The translations under genes were made by a program, and so were the position numbers. A DNA stretch of 64,000 nucleotides from Campylobacter concisus (GTDB lineage Bacteria; Campylobacterota; Campylobacteria; Campylobacterales; Campylobacteraceae). The first letter of the stretch is position 1. The number at the start of each line of letters is the position of its first letter. The notes below the pieces were generated by a model. It was given only the letters and a program-made list of their open reading frames with translations. It was not told where the DNA came from and searched no databases. The stretch lies in assembly GCF_003048535.1 (NCBI RefSeq), contig NZ_PIRQ01000001.1, positions 186,001 through 250,000 of the forward strand. Direction: 5' to 3'. Below are positions 24,829-33,903 of the stretch, piece by piece.

Positions 24829-25513
24829 AATAAATTTGCCCTTTGAAATTTTCATCTATCATCTTGCTAATAAACGTAAAATCGCGCTCTTTGAAATCTT
24901 TGTCTATTTCAAGTTCTCTTTGTATGACTGCGCCTTTACTTGATAGGAAATAAATTCTATTTGACATCTTCACAGCTTCCATTCTATCGTGCGTGACGAG
25001 AACTACGCTCATACCTTCGCTTACTCTTTGGCCAATAATCTCAATTAAAATTTCTTTCATATCATAATCAAGCCCAGAAAAAGGCTCATCCATCAAAAGT
25101 AGATCAGGCTTTGTCACGACTGCTCTTACGAAAGCTACCCTTTGTCTCATGCCGCCGCTTAGCTCACTTGGGTATTTTAAAGTATCCTTTTGACTTAGTC
25201 CAACCTTTTTAAAAAGCTCTAAAACAGCGTTAATGTCCGGTTTATCCATAACTAAAAGCACATTTTCAAGAGCATTTTTCCATGTTAGTAGGCGATTTTC
25301 TTGAAAAAAATATGTAGTCTTTTTAAAGCTATTAAAAATTTTTCCTTTTCTAGGCTCATTTAGTCCGCTAATAAGCCTAAGTATCGTTGTCTTGCCACAT
25401 CCTGATGGTCCAAAAAGCGTCACCACTTCGCCACTTTTTACATTTAGGCTAAAATTTCTTACGACCTTATCTCTTAAAATTTCATACTCTACATTTTTAA
25501 GCTCAAGCATCAT
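24821..25513 (-). CDS. ABC transporter ATP-binding protein
   Basis: 230-aa nucleotide-binding subunit of a nitrate/sulfonate/taurine-type importer. Walker A GPSGCGKTT, signature LSGGMRQRVAFVRA, Walker B LLLMDEPFSGLD and the switch His in LVTHDRMEA are all present. The ATG at 25513 overlaps the permease stop (ATGA), with GGAG just upstream. Energises the permease encoded just before it in the operon. Confidence 0.93.
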   Translation of the reverse strand: MMLELKNVEYEILRDKVVRNFSLNVKSGEVVTLFGPSGCGKTTILRLISGLNEPRKGKIFNSFKKTTYFFQENRLLTWKNALENVLLVMDKPDINAVLELFKKVGLSQKDTLKYPSELSGGMRQRVAFVRAVVTKPDLLLMDEPFSGLDYDMKEILIEIIGQRVSEGMSVVLVTHDRMEAVKMSNRIYFLSSKGAVIQRELEIDKDFKERDFTFISKMIDENFKGQIYYD

Positions 25514-26307
25514 CTTCTCCAAGGCATCAGAGCTATTTTTAAGGGCTCGATGATGAGGTATTCAAAAAGCATGATAAGAGTGATGCTTAAAAGAACATAC
25601 GCCATTACCTCGGTTGTTTCAAGCATCGCCCTTGCATTTGCTATCTTTGCTCCCATGCCGTTATTTGCGCCCAGTAGCTCAGCCATTATGACTATCTTTA
25701 CGCCCATTGCGACAGCTACGCTAATAGAGCTTATTATGTAGCTCGTAAGATGCGGGATGTAAAGGTGTCTTATCTTTTTTAAAATTCCTAGATTATAAGC
25801 GTCAAACATCTCTTTTAGCTCCTCGTCTACACTGCTCATAGCAACTGCTGAGCTTGCAAAAGTAAGCGGTAAAACGGTTATAAAGATAGTAAAAACGGTG
25901 CTAAAATTTCCAAATCCAAACCAAAAAATAGCAAGTACTATCCAAATAATCGGTGGCATTGACAAAAGCAAGGTGATAACAGGCTTTAAAAACGCTGCAA
26001 AACTTTTAAAGCTACCTGCTATTAGTCCTAAAAATATACCAAAAAATGTTGCCGAGCAAACTCCGATCAGTGATCTACAAAGTGTTATGTTTATCTCGCT
26101 GTTTTTATAATCTTTTAAAATTTCACAGGCTTTTAAAAATACATCTTTTGGTGGTGGAAGTAGGAGTGGGGAGCTAAACTCGCTTCCCACTTGCCAAATG
26201 GCTAAGATCAAAAAAACTACGGCAAATCCGCTAAATCCGCCCCAAAAATAGTCAATTATTTTTAAAAAGCTTGAGCGATCTTTTTTGATGCCATCAATTA
26301 GTATCAT
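25510..26307 (-). CDS. ABC transporter permease
   Basis: 265-aa inner-membrane permease with about six helices. The cytoplasmic EAA-type loop appears as MSSVDEELKEMFDAYNLGI followed by LKKIRHLYIPHLTSYIISS. Similar to the SsuC/TauC class. It overlaps the binding-protein gene by four bases and the ATPase gene by four, so all three are translated together. Confidence 0.93.
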   Translation of the reverse strand: MILIDGIKKDRSSFLKIIDYFWGGFSGFAVVFLILAIWQVGSEFSSPLLLPPPKDVFLKACEILKDYKNSEINITLCRSLIGVCSATFFGIFLGLIAGSFKSFAAFLKPVITLLLSMPPIIWIVLAIFWFGFGNFSTVFTIFITVLPLTFASSAVAMSSVDEELKEMFDAYNLGILKKIRHLYIPHLTSYIISSISVAVAMGVKIVIMAELLGANNGMGAKIANARAMLETTEVMAYVLLSITLIMLFEYLIIEPLKIALMPWRR

Positions 26308-27269
26308 AAAAATAGACCTTTATCTGGCATCTTGCCGCCTAGAAATTTTGGATTAAACTGATAAATTTCTTCAAAAAATGCCATGATCTCATTTTGTAGT
26401 TCATTTGCTTTTGTTACTGTTAGATTTGCCTTGTCAAATGCATTTGCAAGTGCTACTTCTGGAGCTGGCAAGTAGTTTGAGCCTATCTTTGCTGCACTTT
26501 GTTTGTTCTCAAGTATCCATGAAAGTGCATTTTTAAGGTCACTATGAAGCGTGTCAAATAGACTTAAGTTTTTCTCGTAAAAGCCTCTTTCTACGATAAT
26601 GCCAGCCATTGGGATTATCGGTTTTGTACCAAAGCTCTCGCCCCAAATTTTTGGAAAATCAACTGAATAATGCACGCTAACGCCTGCTTTTTTACCGCGC
26701 AAAATAGTCGCTTCGCCAAGAGGTTGCGGAACTATTAAAATATCAAAATCTTTTTGTAAAAATAAAAGCAGAGCCTCAGGTGGCGTTGCTGTATAAGTGA
26801 TATCTATCTTGCTAACGTCTATACCTCGCTTCTTGCAAAGTGCCCTTAGGACAAGATCAGGCATATCACCTCGAAATGGCATGACTAGCTTTTTGCCTAC
26901 AAAATCTTCTAAATTTTTAATCTTTTCATCCTTAACCATAGCGTTCATTACGCCAAGAGTCAGTAAATTTAACATAGCAAAATCAAGCCCTTGATTTCTT
27001 AAATTTGCAGCTACGTTTGATGGTGACATCGTAACCTTAATGTCTCCGCTAGCTACGCCCGCACGAAGCTGATCTGGTGTTTTCCAGATATTTAGGCTTA
27101 CATCATAAGTTTTATTTAACTCCCCTTGCAGCGCAGCAACTGCCATTATGACGCTTGGGATTGCTGGGGCACCCCACATATTAAAGCTCTCTTTTGCAAA
27201 TAAATTTGGTGCAAATGCGCTAACGCCTAAAGCTGTGCTAAGTCCTAAAAATTTTCTTCTATCTAACAT
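26304..27269 (-). CDS. ABC transporter substrate-binding protein with Tat-like signal
   Basis: 321-aa periplasmic binding protein of the NMT1/SsuA type. The N-terminus MLDRRKFLGLSTALGVSAFA carries a twin-arginine motif (RRKFLG), suggesting export in folded form by Tat, possibly with a cofactor or metal. Conserved segments: DIKVTMSPSNVAANLRNQG and LVMPFRGDMPDLVLRALCKK. The ligand is not evident; sitting between an outer-membrane barrel and NnrS, a metal or cofactor is possible but not shown. Confidence 0.82.
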   Translation of the reverse strand: MLDRRKFLGLSTALGVSAFAPNLFAKESFNMWGAPAIPSVIMAVAALQGELNKTYDVSLNIWKTPDQLRAGVASGDIKVTMSPSNVAANLRNQGLDFAMLNLLTLGVMNAMVKDEKIKNLEDFVGKKLVMPFRGDMPDLVLRALCKKRGIDVSKIDITYTATPPEALLLFLQKDFDILIVPQPLGEATILRGKKAGVSVHYSVDFPKIWGESFGTKPIIPMAGIIVERGFYEKNLSLFDTLHSDLKNALSWILENKQSAAKIGSNYLPAPEVALANAFDKANLTVTKANELQNEIMAFFEEIYQFNPKFLGGKMPDKGLFL

Positions 27270-27280
27270 CTTTTTCTCCT

Positions 27281-29134
27281 TTAAAAACTGCTGTGAAAGC
27301 TAATGAAAAATGTCCTGCCAGGGGCATGAACGACTACCGGATCAAGTGCTGCTACGTGATCACCACTGATAAATTCTGCATAATCTTTATCAAATAAATT
27401 TGCTACGCCAAATCTTATGCCAACTTTGTTTTTAAACTCTATGCCACCATAAAGATCAAGCAAACCAAATCCTTTTGCGGCCTCTTTTTTATCGATACCT
27501 AGACCATTTTGCTTGCTAAAATCGCCTCTAGTTTGCTTTGAAACTAGCCTTAGTGCGGTGCCAAGATTATAGCTGCCAAAGCTTGCATAGTCTTTGTAGT
27601 CAAATGCAAAATTTGCTTCAAAAGGCCTTATTTGATAAAGCGGCCTACCATCGGTTTTGTTTTGTCCGTAGTTGTAGTAAAGTGAGCTTTTTAAGCCAAA
27701 GTGCCTTGCAAAGCTATACTCTGTATTGAAATTTACACTATAAAGCGTTGCATCAACGTTTCTTGAGATGACGGCATTTTTGTTTATTAGAGGCATGGCA
27801 GCTTTTGAGTGACGTCTATCAAAAATAATCAAATTTTTAACTCTATCAGCTATGAAATGCCCACTAAACCCAAATGCATCTTTGTTTTGCAAAGAGTTTA
27901 GGTATTCTTTGTAAAACTGACTACCAAATTTAAAGCCAAGAACCGCTCTGTTGTGTCTTTCTGGCTCTAAATTCGGATTTGCTATCCAGCCAGAATCATT
28001 TTGTCCGTAAAGCGCATTGAAACGCTCCATGTTGCTTGGCAAGCGAGATAAACTCTCAAGTTTTGCAAAGTAGCTATCCTTGTCGTTTGGTGTAAATTTA
28101 TATTTTAGGCTTGCGCTAAAAGCGTCTTTTTTGATCTTATCGCTTACATCCTCACCATAAATTTGACGAAGTAGTCCGCGAGTCGTGCTAATGGCTGAAT
28201 TTGGTGCAAAATATTTAGTATCAAGTCCGTTAAGCTTGCTTTTTTGATCTTCATATTTTAAGGCAAGAGAGGCTTCGTTTGAATCATTAAATTTATAAGC
28301 AAGTGTATCAAAGAGCATAAATTTATCATTTCTGACATCAGCAAATCTGTATCCGTTAAAGACCCAGTTGTTGCCTTGCTTTATGTATCTTTTGCCGTCA
28401 TGTTTATCTTTTTCAAAGCCAGCGCCTATCTGATTGTGAAAGCTTGCAAAGTCAGCGTCATATTTTAAATTTGCCTCAAATATATTTCTCTTTAAATCCA
28501 CTTTTACATTTGGAGTAGCATCTCTTAGATGAAAATTATCAGCTTTTCGCTCAACCTTTTTTAGGATAAATTCAAAATTTAGCGTATTTGAAAGATCTTC
28601 TTCGCCTAATCTAATATTTAGCTTGCCAACTTTTCTTGTCGTTTTAAAGGCATCCATCACGTGCTCTGGCTGCTTGTCTTTATCGATATTATCCCTTAAA
28701 AACGTAAGTCTAAGCTCGCTAAGATCATTTGGCACGAAGCCTAAGATAGCGCTTTGACCTTGCCTATTGTAGCCATAGTCCCATCTTTTGCCACTTCCAT
28801 CTTTATAATTATTTGCTTTGGTGAAATTTGCATTTAAAATGGTGTAAAAATTTGCGCCACGATATTTAAAAAGCGATGAATTGTAAAAACTTTTGCCATA
28901 CATTCCAGTTGAGATATGAAATATATCAGTTGAGTTATCAAGTAAATTTGTAACAAATGGATATTCGCCTCTTTGAGTGCGGTCAAATTGATTTTCGACA
29001 AAGGCACTTTGCGCAACATTTGGCGTGATGACTGGTGGCGGAGCAAATTCTCTAATAGGCTTTATAATGTCTAAATTTGCTTCATTTGCTAGAAGCAGTG
29101 ATGAAAAAACTGCTAGGCTTAAAATGGGCCTCAT
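27281..29134 (-). CDS. TonB-receptor-like outer membrane barrel lacking the plug
   Basis: 617-aa outer-membrane protein. The signal peptide MRPILSLAVFSSLLLANEA is followed by only about 50 residues before barrel strands begin (FHISTGMYGKSFYNSSLFKY). The usual plug of about 120 residues and its TonB box are not seen. Later segments, such as NLEPERHNRAVLGFKF and VGIRFGVANLFDKDYAEF, and a C-terminal Phe match TonB-dependent receptors, closest in feel to the copper-receptor (OprC/NosA) type. First gene of the operon barrel-binding protein-permease-ATPase-NnrS. Without a plug it could be an open pore or rely on another protein. Confidence 0.7.
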   Translation of the reverse strand: MRPILSLAVFSSLLLANEANLDIIKPIREFAPPPVITPNVAQSAFVENQFDRTQRGEYPFVTNLLDNSTDIFHISTGMYGKSFYNSSLFKYRGANFYTILNANFTKANNYKDGSGKRWDYGYNRQGQSAILGFVPNDLSELRLTFLRDNIDKDKQPEHVMDAFKTTRKVGKLNIRLGEEDLSNTLNFEFILKKVERKADNFHLRDATPNVKVDLKRNIFEANLKYDADFASFHNQIGAGFEKDKHDGKRYIKQGNNWVFNGYRFADVRNDKFMLFDTLAYKFNDSNEASLALKYEDQKSKLNGLDTKYFAPNSAISTTRGLLRQIYGEDVSDKIKKDAFSASLKYKFTPNDKDSYFAKLESLSRLPSNMERFNALYGQNDSGWIANPNLEPERHNRAVLGFKFGSQFYKEYLNSLQNKDAFGFSGHFIADRVKNLIIFDRRHSKAAMPLINKNAVISRNVDATLYSVNFNTEYSFARHFGLKSSLYYNYGQNKTDGRPLYQIRPFEANFAFDYKDYASFGSYNLGTALRLVSKQTRGDFSKQNGLGIDKKEAAKGFGLLDLYGGIEFKNKVGIRFGVANLFDKDYAEFISGDHVAALDPVVVHAPGRTFFISFHSSF

Positions 29135-29376
29135 GTAAACTCCTTTTAAAGATATAATTATGATTTCTTTTATCAGAATTGTAGTAGTAAAACCCTTTAT
29201 AAAAGTTGATGTAAGTCATCTTTTAAATTTTTAATCCATAATTGCGAGCTTATTGTAGATAAAATGCTTGATTTTATTTTTGCAAGAGTAGCTAAATGGT
29301 GTAAATTTAATGTGAAAAAATGTATAAAATTTTGATAATTGTTATATAAAAATTTTTAGATCATAGGTTGATTTAA

Positions 29377-29841
29377 TTATGCTCTAAAATTATTAAGCCT
29401 GTCTCTTAGTTCTTTTGAAATGGTAAATTTTGAGAGTTCATATTTGTCAAAAATGATGATCAAATCATCACCTAGTGGTTGCACTAATCCAAAGCAAGCA
29501 TCTCTATCAAGACGGTTTTTCTTAAATTTTATGCTCAAAGTTTCAACTTTTTTCTTATCGCCAAAGCTTTTAATGGCGATTTCGTAGATATCCTTAAAGT
29601 AAAATTTTATGCTTTTTGAGCCTTTTGTGATAATAAATCCATCATCTTCAATACGTAAAAAGTTGTTTTGAAAAATTTTTCTAACACAAAAGAACGCTGA
29701 GAGAGCGCCAATGATGATGCCAAAGAGAGACGCTGTGCCAAGAGCTAGATAAAAGTAGCCAACGATGCTAAAGGCAAAAAGCCCAAGCCCAAAGGCTAGC
29801 GCCCAAAAAACATCTTTTTTAATCTCTTTTGTTATCATCAT
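29377..29841 (-). CDS. membrane protein with C-terminal PH-like domain
   Basis: 154-aa protein with two N-terminal helices (about residues 13-33 and 36-53) and a soluble beta-rich domain, LRIEDDGFIITKGSKSIKFY onwards, that resembles small bacterial PH-like domains. Function unknown. It follows moaE by eight bases on the same strand and starts after AAAGGAAAA. A broken second copy is found near 22.8 kb. Confidence 0.6.
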   Translation of the reverse strand: MMITKEIKKDVFWALAFGLGLFAFSIVGYFYLALGTASLFGIIIGALSAFFCVRKIFQNNFLRIEDDGFIITKGSKSIKFYFKDIYEIAIKSFGDKKKVETLSIKFKKNRLDRDACFGLVQPLGDDLIIIFDKYELSKFTISKELRDRLNNFRA

Positions 29842-29849
29842 TTTTCCTT

Positions 29850-30284
29850 TTAAGCTAAAATTCCAGCACCATTTATCGCTTGGCTGCGCTCTTTTGCATA
29901 AATTCTCTTGCCATTTATCACGTCATATTTCCAGATCGGCGCATTTGCCTTAAAGTCCTCGACAAACTCGTTTATAAGCCTTAGCGCGACCTTTCTTTGA
30001 GGGCTCACAATGCCTGCTACATAAGAGCTCATATGCACAGCTACATCGCCTTTTGAGTGAGCAAAGAGTACGTAGGCATTTTCTTTTTTTGCCCGCTCCT
30101 CCCAAGCATCAAGCCATTTTTTAAGGATCGGCTCATAGATATCAAAGCTAAGCGCCGAAATGCCACCTTCCTCTCTTACGATCCCAACAAAAGTGATGAG
30201 TGCACCGCAGTTTTTATCCTTAAAGCGTTCATACCACTCGTTTGTGATGCTTTGAACATCCAAGCTTCCGTCATAAATTTGCAT
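29850..30284 (-). CDS. moaE: molybdopterin synthase catalytic subunit MoaE
   Basis: 144-aa large subunit of molybdopterin synthase, which with thiocarboxylated MoaD inserts sulfur into precursor Z. Signatures: GALITFVGIVREEGG, the HSKGDVAVHMSSYVAGIVSP core and the final IWKYDVINGKRIYAKERS. I start at ATG 30284, which follows GGAGG; a longer in-frame start at 30341 runs into moaD. The cofactor is needed by the molybdo- or tungstoenzyme FdhA encoded at the right edge. Confidence 0.93.
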   Translation of the reverse strand: MQIYDGSLDVQSITNEWYERFKDKNCGALITFVGIVREEGGISALSFDIYEPILKKWLDAWEERAKKENAYVLFAHSKGDVAVHMSSYVAGIVSPQRKVALRLINEFVEDFKANAPIWKYDVINGKRIYAKERSQAINGAGILA

Positions 30285-30285
30285 C

Positions 30286-30507
30286 TTAGCCTCCACAAAC
30301 TGGTGGCAATATAGAAATTTTATCGCCTGATTTAAGAGCAAAATTTATATCACTTACGATCTCGTCATTTACGGCAACCGCACAGATATTTAGCCATTTT
30401 TTAAGTTCTTCTTTTTTGCTCAAAGCCGCTTTTACATCACCTAAATTTTTTGCCTCTACTTTTATATTTTCAAGCCCGATAGGCCCAAGAAATTCGATCT
30501 CTATCAC
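30286..30507 (-). CDS. moaD: molybdopterin synthase sulfur carrier MoaD
   Basis: 73-aa ubiquitin-like protein ending in the diagnostic GG (LPPVCGG), which is adenylated and thiocarboxylated to donate sulfur. Begins MIEIEFLGPIGLENIKVEA. The stop lies one base from the moaE start, so the two subunits are coupled. Confidence 0.92.
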   Translation of the reverse strand: MIEIEFLGPIGLENIKVEAKNLGDVKAALSKKEELKKWLNICAVAVNDEIVSDINFALKSGDKISILPPVCGG

Positions 30508-30556
30508 GTTTTATCCTTTGAGATTTTTGCTGATTTTACTTAAAAATAAATTTAGA

Positions 30557-30562
30557 TATACT
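30557..30562 (+). promoter_or_regulatory. -10 element for nspC
   Basis: TATACT 29 bases before the nspC ATG, in a T-rich region; a GCGAG ribosome-binding site follows. Confidence 0.45.
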
Positions 30563-30590
30563 TATTTAAAAATTTAAAAAGCGAGAAAAA

Positions 30591-31730
30591 ATGAACGAAA
30601 TTTTAAAAAATATAAAAACCCCAGCCTACGTATGTGAAGAGGCAAAAGTACGTAAAAATCTAGAGCTTTTAAGGTACGTAAAAGAGCAAAGCGGAGCTAA
30701 AATTTTAGTAGCACTTAAGGGCTTTGCATTTAGCGGTGTGATGGATATGGTGGGCTCTTATCTTGACGGTGCGACTTGTAGTGGGCTTCATGAAGCAAAA
30801 TTTGCAAACGAATACGTAAAAGGCGAGATTCATACTTATAGTCCAGCCTTTAAGGATGAGGATTTTGATGAAATTTTAAAAATTTCAAAACACATTACAT
30901 TTAACTCTTTTGCGCAGTGGCAAAAATTTAAGGGTATTGCCCTAGAAAATGGTATCATCTGTGGCCTGCGCGTAAATCCAGAGGTCTCGCTAGCCCCAAC
31001 TGACAGCTATAATCCATGCGGTAAATTTAGCAGGCTTGGCATTACAAGAGAAAATTTTAAGCCAGAGCTTCTTGATGGCATTAGTGGGTTTCATTTTCAC
31101 GCACTTTGCGAGGAGAGTGCGAGTAGCTTACAAACCGTGTTAGAGGCATTTGAAGAGAAATTTGGCGAGTTTATCCCAAGGATGAAGTGGATAAATATGG
31201 GCGGCGGCCACCACATTACGAGGGCTGATTACGATGTGGAGCTGCTTATAAATATCATTAGACGCTTTCGCGAGAAATATGGCGTGGAGGTCTATCTGGA
31301 GCCTGGTGAGGCCGTGGGCTGGCAGACTGGCTTTTTGATAAGTAGCGTGCTTGACATCGTGCATAACGAGAAAGATATCGCTATCCTTGACACATCAGCC
31401 GAGGCGCATATGCCTGATACTGTGCTCATGCCTTACCGACCAGCCGTTAGAGGTGAGAGTGAAAATGGTAAATTTACTTATAGATTTGGCGGTAATACCT
31501 GCCTAGCTGGCGATATAGTAGGGCTTGAAACGGGCGATGCGGAGTATAAATTTGATAGCGAGCTAAAAATCGGCGACCGAGTCATCTTTGAAGACCAAAT
31601 TCACTACACTATCGTGAAAAACACGACATTTAACGGCATAAAACTGCCTGATCTACTGCTTTTAAAAGAAAATGGCGAGATAAAGATGATTAGAGAGCTA
31701 GACTACGAAGAGTATAGGCGTAGAAACTAA
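30591..31730 (+). CDS. nspC: carboxynorspermidine decarboxylase
   Basis: 379-aa PLP-dependent decarboxylase with an alanine-racemase-type fold. The PLP Lys is in ILVALKGFAF (about residue 43), with HFHALCEESASSLQTVLEAF, the Gly-rich INMGGGHH phosphate loop and EPGEAVGW following. It converts carboxy(nor)spermidine to (nor)spermidine after the saccharopine dehydrogenase-type enzyme encoded at 19.8-21.1 kb. Unlike that gene, its codon use is normal for the window. Confidence 0.93.
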   Translation: MNEILKNIKTPAYVCEEAKVRKNLELLRYVKEQSGAKILVALKGFAFSGVMDMVGSYLDGATCSGLHEAKFANEYVKGEIHTYSPAFKDEDFDEILKISKHITFNSFAQWQKFKGIALENGIICGLRVNPEVSLAPTDSYNPCGKFSRLGITRENFKPELLDGISGFHFHALCEESASSLQTVLEAFEEKFGEFIPRMKWINMGGGHHITRADYDVELLINIIRRFREKYGVEVYLEPGEAVGWQTGFLISSVLDIVHNEKDIAILDTSAEAHMPDTVLMPYRPAVRGESENGKFTYRFGGNTCLAGDIVGLETGDAEYKFDSELKIGDRVIFEDQIHYTIVKNTTFNGIKLPDLLLLKENGEIKMIRELDYEEYRRRN

Positions 31731-31809
31731 TAGCTGGTGTTGTGGTTAGCTTTTGGCTGCTCAATACTAAAAGCTCATTTGTATTTATGCCTATAAAATT
31801 TTTACAGAA

Positions 31810-32405
31810 TCAGTATCCATAAAATTTGGCAAATTTATCTATCTTTGCACTCTTTTGCCAGTTGTATTCGGTTTCATTTGCGATACTTTGAGCTGATTCT
31901 TTAGCGAAATGATCACTTATAAAGCCAAGAGTCATATCCATGCCAGCAGCCACGCCTGAAGCCGCGTAAAATTTATCATCTTTTATCACTTGGCATACTC
32001 TTGTTACTCTACTGCCTCGCCTTATCCTTTTATCGACCCAAGTGATTTTTTATTTGAGGTAGCCCTTAAGCCGTCAAGCTCTCCTGTGCGAGCGATGAGA
32101 GCCGAGCCAGTGCATACACTTAGGCAAATTTGAGATACCAAAACGCACTCTTTAAGTTTTAAGATAAATTCGTTCTCATTTACAAGCGTCCTTGTGCCTT
32201 GACCTCCAGGGAGTAGCAAAATGCTCTCTTTTGGCATCTTGTTAAGTTTTTTTGTTTTTATCAAAAAGCCTTGCTTGCTTCTTTTCATCCCACCATCAAA
32301 CGAGACATAATTAATGTTAATTTCAGGCACCCTTGCTAAAAACTCTACCGGCCCCATAAGATCAAGCACCTTGTAGTTATCAAAGATAAGAGCGTAAATG
32401 TCCAT
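31810..32405 (-). pseudogene. DJ-1/PfpI family gene with one-base frameshift
   Basis: Starts MDIYALIFDNYKVLDLMGPV and contains the nucleophile Cys in CLSVCTGSALIARTGELDG. Translation then hits an early stop at 32022 after SNKKSLGSIKG. One extra A in the A6 run (T6 on the plus strand, 32046-32051) restores SNKKITWVDKRIRRGSRVTR and carries on to a TGA at 31812, giving a normal 198-aa protein with SGVAAGMDMTLGFISDHFAK. The intact family includes isonitrile hydratases and glyoxalases. Either a recent mutation, a phase-variable tract or a sequencing error. Confidence 0.8.
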
Positions 32406-32714
32406 TGCTTCGCCTTTTAATAGAGATCTAAAATGCTTTTGATATTTTAATTCAATTTTTAGAAAATATAAATTTAATAAGGTATTTTGAGTTAAAAAGC
32501 TAAATTTATAAAGCATTAGCTTTTTGATAAAAATATTCAAATTTATCTAGTACCATTTCTAAACTTTGAATTTAACCACGTTTTTAGGTAAAAAATTGAG
32601 ATTTTTACTGCTCAAAATTTATATCAGCGTTTATCAAAATTAACAAAACTTAAATATTTTTTATAAAAATTTTAGTAATCTTTTTTGCTAAGGTTTGCTT
32701 GTGATTAGCTCTGA

Positions 32715-32720
32715 TATAAT
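32715..32720 (+). promoter_or_regulatory. -10 element for the fdh cytochrome b gene
   Basis: Perfect TATAAT in CTGATATAATAGCC, about 85 bases before the ATG. The leader after it is long; a second start further down cannot be excluded. Confidence 0.45.
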
Positions 32721-32804
32721 AGCCACAAAACGGCATAGCTGTGTGATTTTAGCATATTTAACCAAAGCTTAAATCATTTAAGCTTTAGCAAATAAAGGAA
32801 TAAA

Positions 32805-33752
32805 ATGACGAGAATTCTTACTCTACTTTTTACATTGTCCGTTGCGGCAATGGCCATTGAAGGACCAACTGGTGTCAATCAATTTGACAGCACTATTTGG
32901 GCAGCACAGAGGATAGAAAATATCAAGCCTTATGAGCATGGCTGGGGCCCGATATTTACTTTTATACAAGGCAACGACTACTTCGCGATAGCTGCACTTT
33001 CTATCATTTTAGCTGTTATCGGCGCGTTCGTGCTACACTTCTTGATCATCGGACCAAAACACTTTAGTCACGATGGCAAAAAAGTATTTGCGTTTTCACT
33101 GATCGAACGTATAGCTCACGGCTTAGCTGCGATCTCTTGGATCATCTTAGTGCCAACTGGCATCATCATCATGTGGGGTGCAGAGCTTGGTGGTGGCACA
33201 TTTGTGCGTTTCTGTAGATACTTGCACGATATAGCGACTATTATATTTGCTATTTCTGTGCTTCCTATGCTATTTGCTTGGACTATCAGAATGCTTCCAG
33301 CTGTTTATGACATAAGATGGATGATGATAGTTGGTGGCTATCTATCAAAGAAGAAAAAACCAGTCCCTGCTGGTAAATTTAACGCTGGTCAAAAAGCATG
33401 GTATTGGATCGCTATTCCTGGTGGTATCGTGATGATCATCACTGGTGCGATTATGTATTTCTTAGACTTCAAAGAGCCAGCAGTTGCTACATGGCTTGGC
33501 ATAACACAGATCGACCTTTTAAGATATAGCGTAGTTATACACAACTGCCTCGGTATAGTCTGTGCGGTATTTTTCCTAGTTCATATCTATATGGCTGCTA
33601 TCGCTATCCACGGTGCGATCTGGTCGATGGTCACTGGATACAAAGAGGAAGAAGAAGTTTATGTTCTTCATCACTACTGGTATCAAGAGCTTGTTAGAGA
33701 GAATAAAATTCCAGTATCTGATTATGAAAAGTCTTATACAAATTTAAAATAA
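32805..33752 (+). CDS. fdhC: formate dehydrogenase cytochrome b556 subunit
   Basis: 315-aa integral membrane cytochrome b that anchors formate dehydrogenase and passes electrons to menaquinone. It has an N-terminal signal-like segment, then about four haem-binding helices with histidines in ERIAHGLAAISW, RYLHDIATIIF, VVIHNCLGIV and LVHIYMAAIAIHG. It stands alone here, about 30 kb from the fdhA start at the right edge, so it is either a second copy or a relocated subunit gene. A hairpin follows the stop. Confidence 0.85.
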   Translation: MTRILTLLFTLSVAAMAIEGPTGVNQFDSTIWAAQRIENIKPYEHGWGPIFTFIQGNDYFAIAALSIILAVIGAFVLHFLIIGPKHFSHDGKKVFAFSLIERIAHGLAAISWIILVPTGIIIMWGAELGGGTFVRFCRYLHDIATIIFAISVLPMLFAWTIRMLPAVYDIRWMMIVGGYLSKKKKPVPAGKFNAGQKAWYWIAIPGGIVMIITGAIMYFLDFKEPAVATWLGITQIDLLRYSVVIHNCLGIVCAVFFLVHIYMAAIAIHGAIWSMVTGYKEEEEVYVLHHYWYQELVRENKIPVSDYEKSYTNLK

Positions 33753-33761
33753 TTAAATTTA

Positions 33762-33800
33762 CTTTGACCTTGCTAGTAAGCGGGGTCAAAGCTCTCTTTT
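33762..33800 (+). terminator. terminator after the fdh cytochrome b gene
   Basis: CTTTGACC pairs with GGTCAAAG across a 14-base centre that contains an additional GCT/AGC pair; followed by CTCTCTTTT. Confidence 0.65.
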
Positions 33801-33850
33801 ATCTCAAATTTATACATTAAAATTTTTAAAATAATTAATATTTTTTTGGC

Positions 33851-33856
33851 TATAAT
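33851..33856 (+). promoter_or_regulatory. -10 element for yedF-selD
   Basis: Perfect TATAAT in GGCTATAATCC, 48 bases before the yedF ATG, after a long T-run. Confidence 0.55.
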
Positions 33857-33903
33857 CCAAACTAGTTTCAAGGTTTGAAATACTAATTGCAAAAGGAAAA
33901 ATC

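Noticed and set aside
29200-29240. GATG-N5-CATC repeat upstream of the plug-less barrel gene as an operator
   Set aside because: Only four-base arms; no match to a known NO-, Crp/Fnr- or metal-responsive site.
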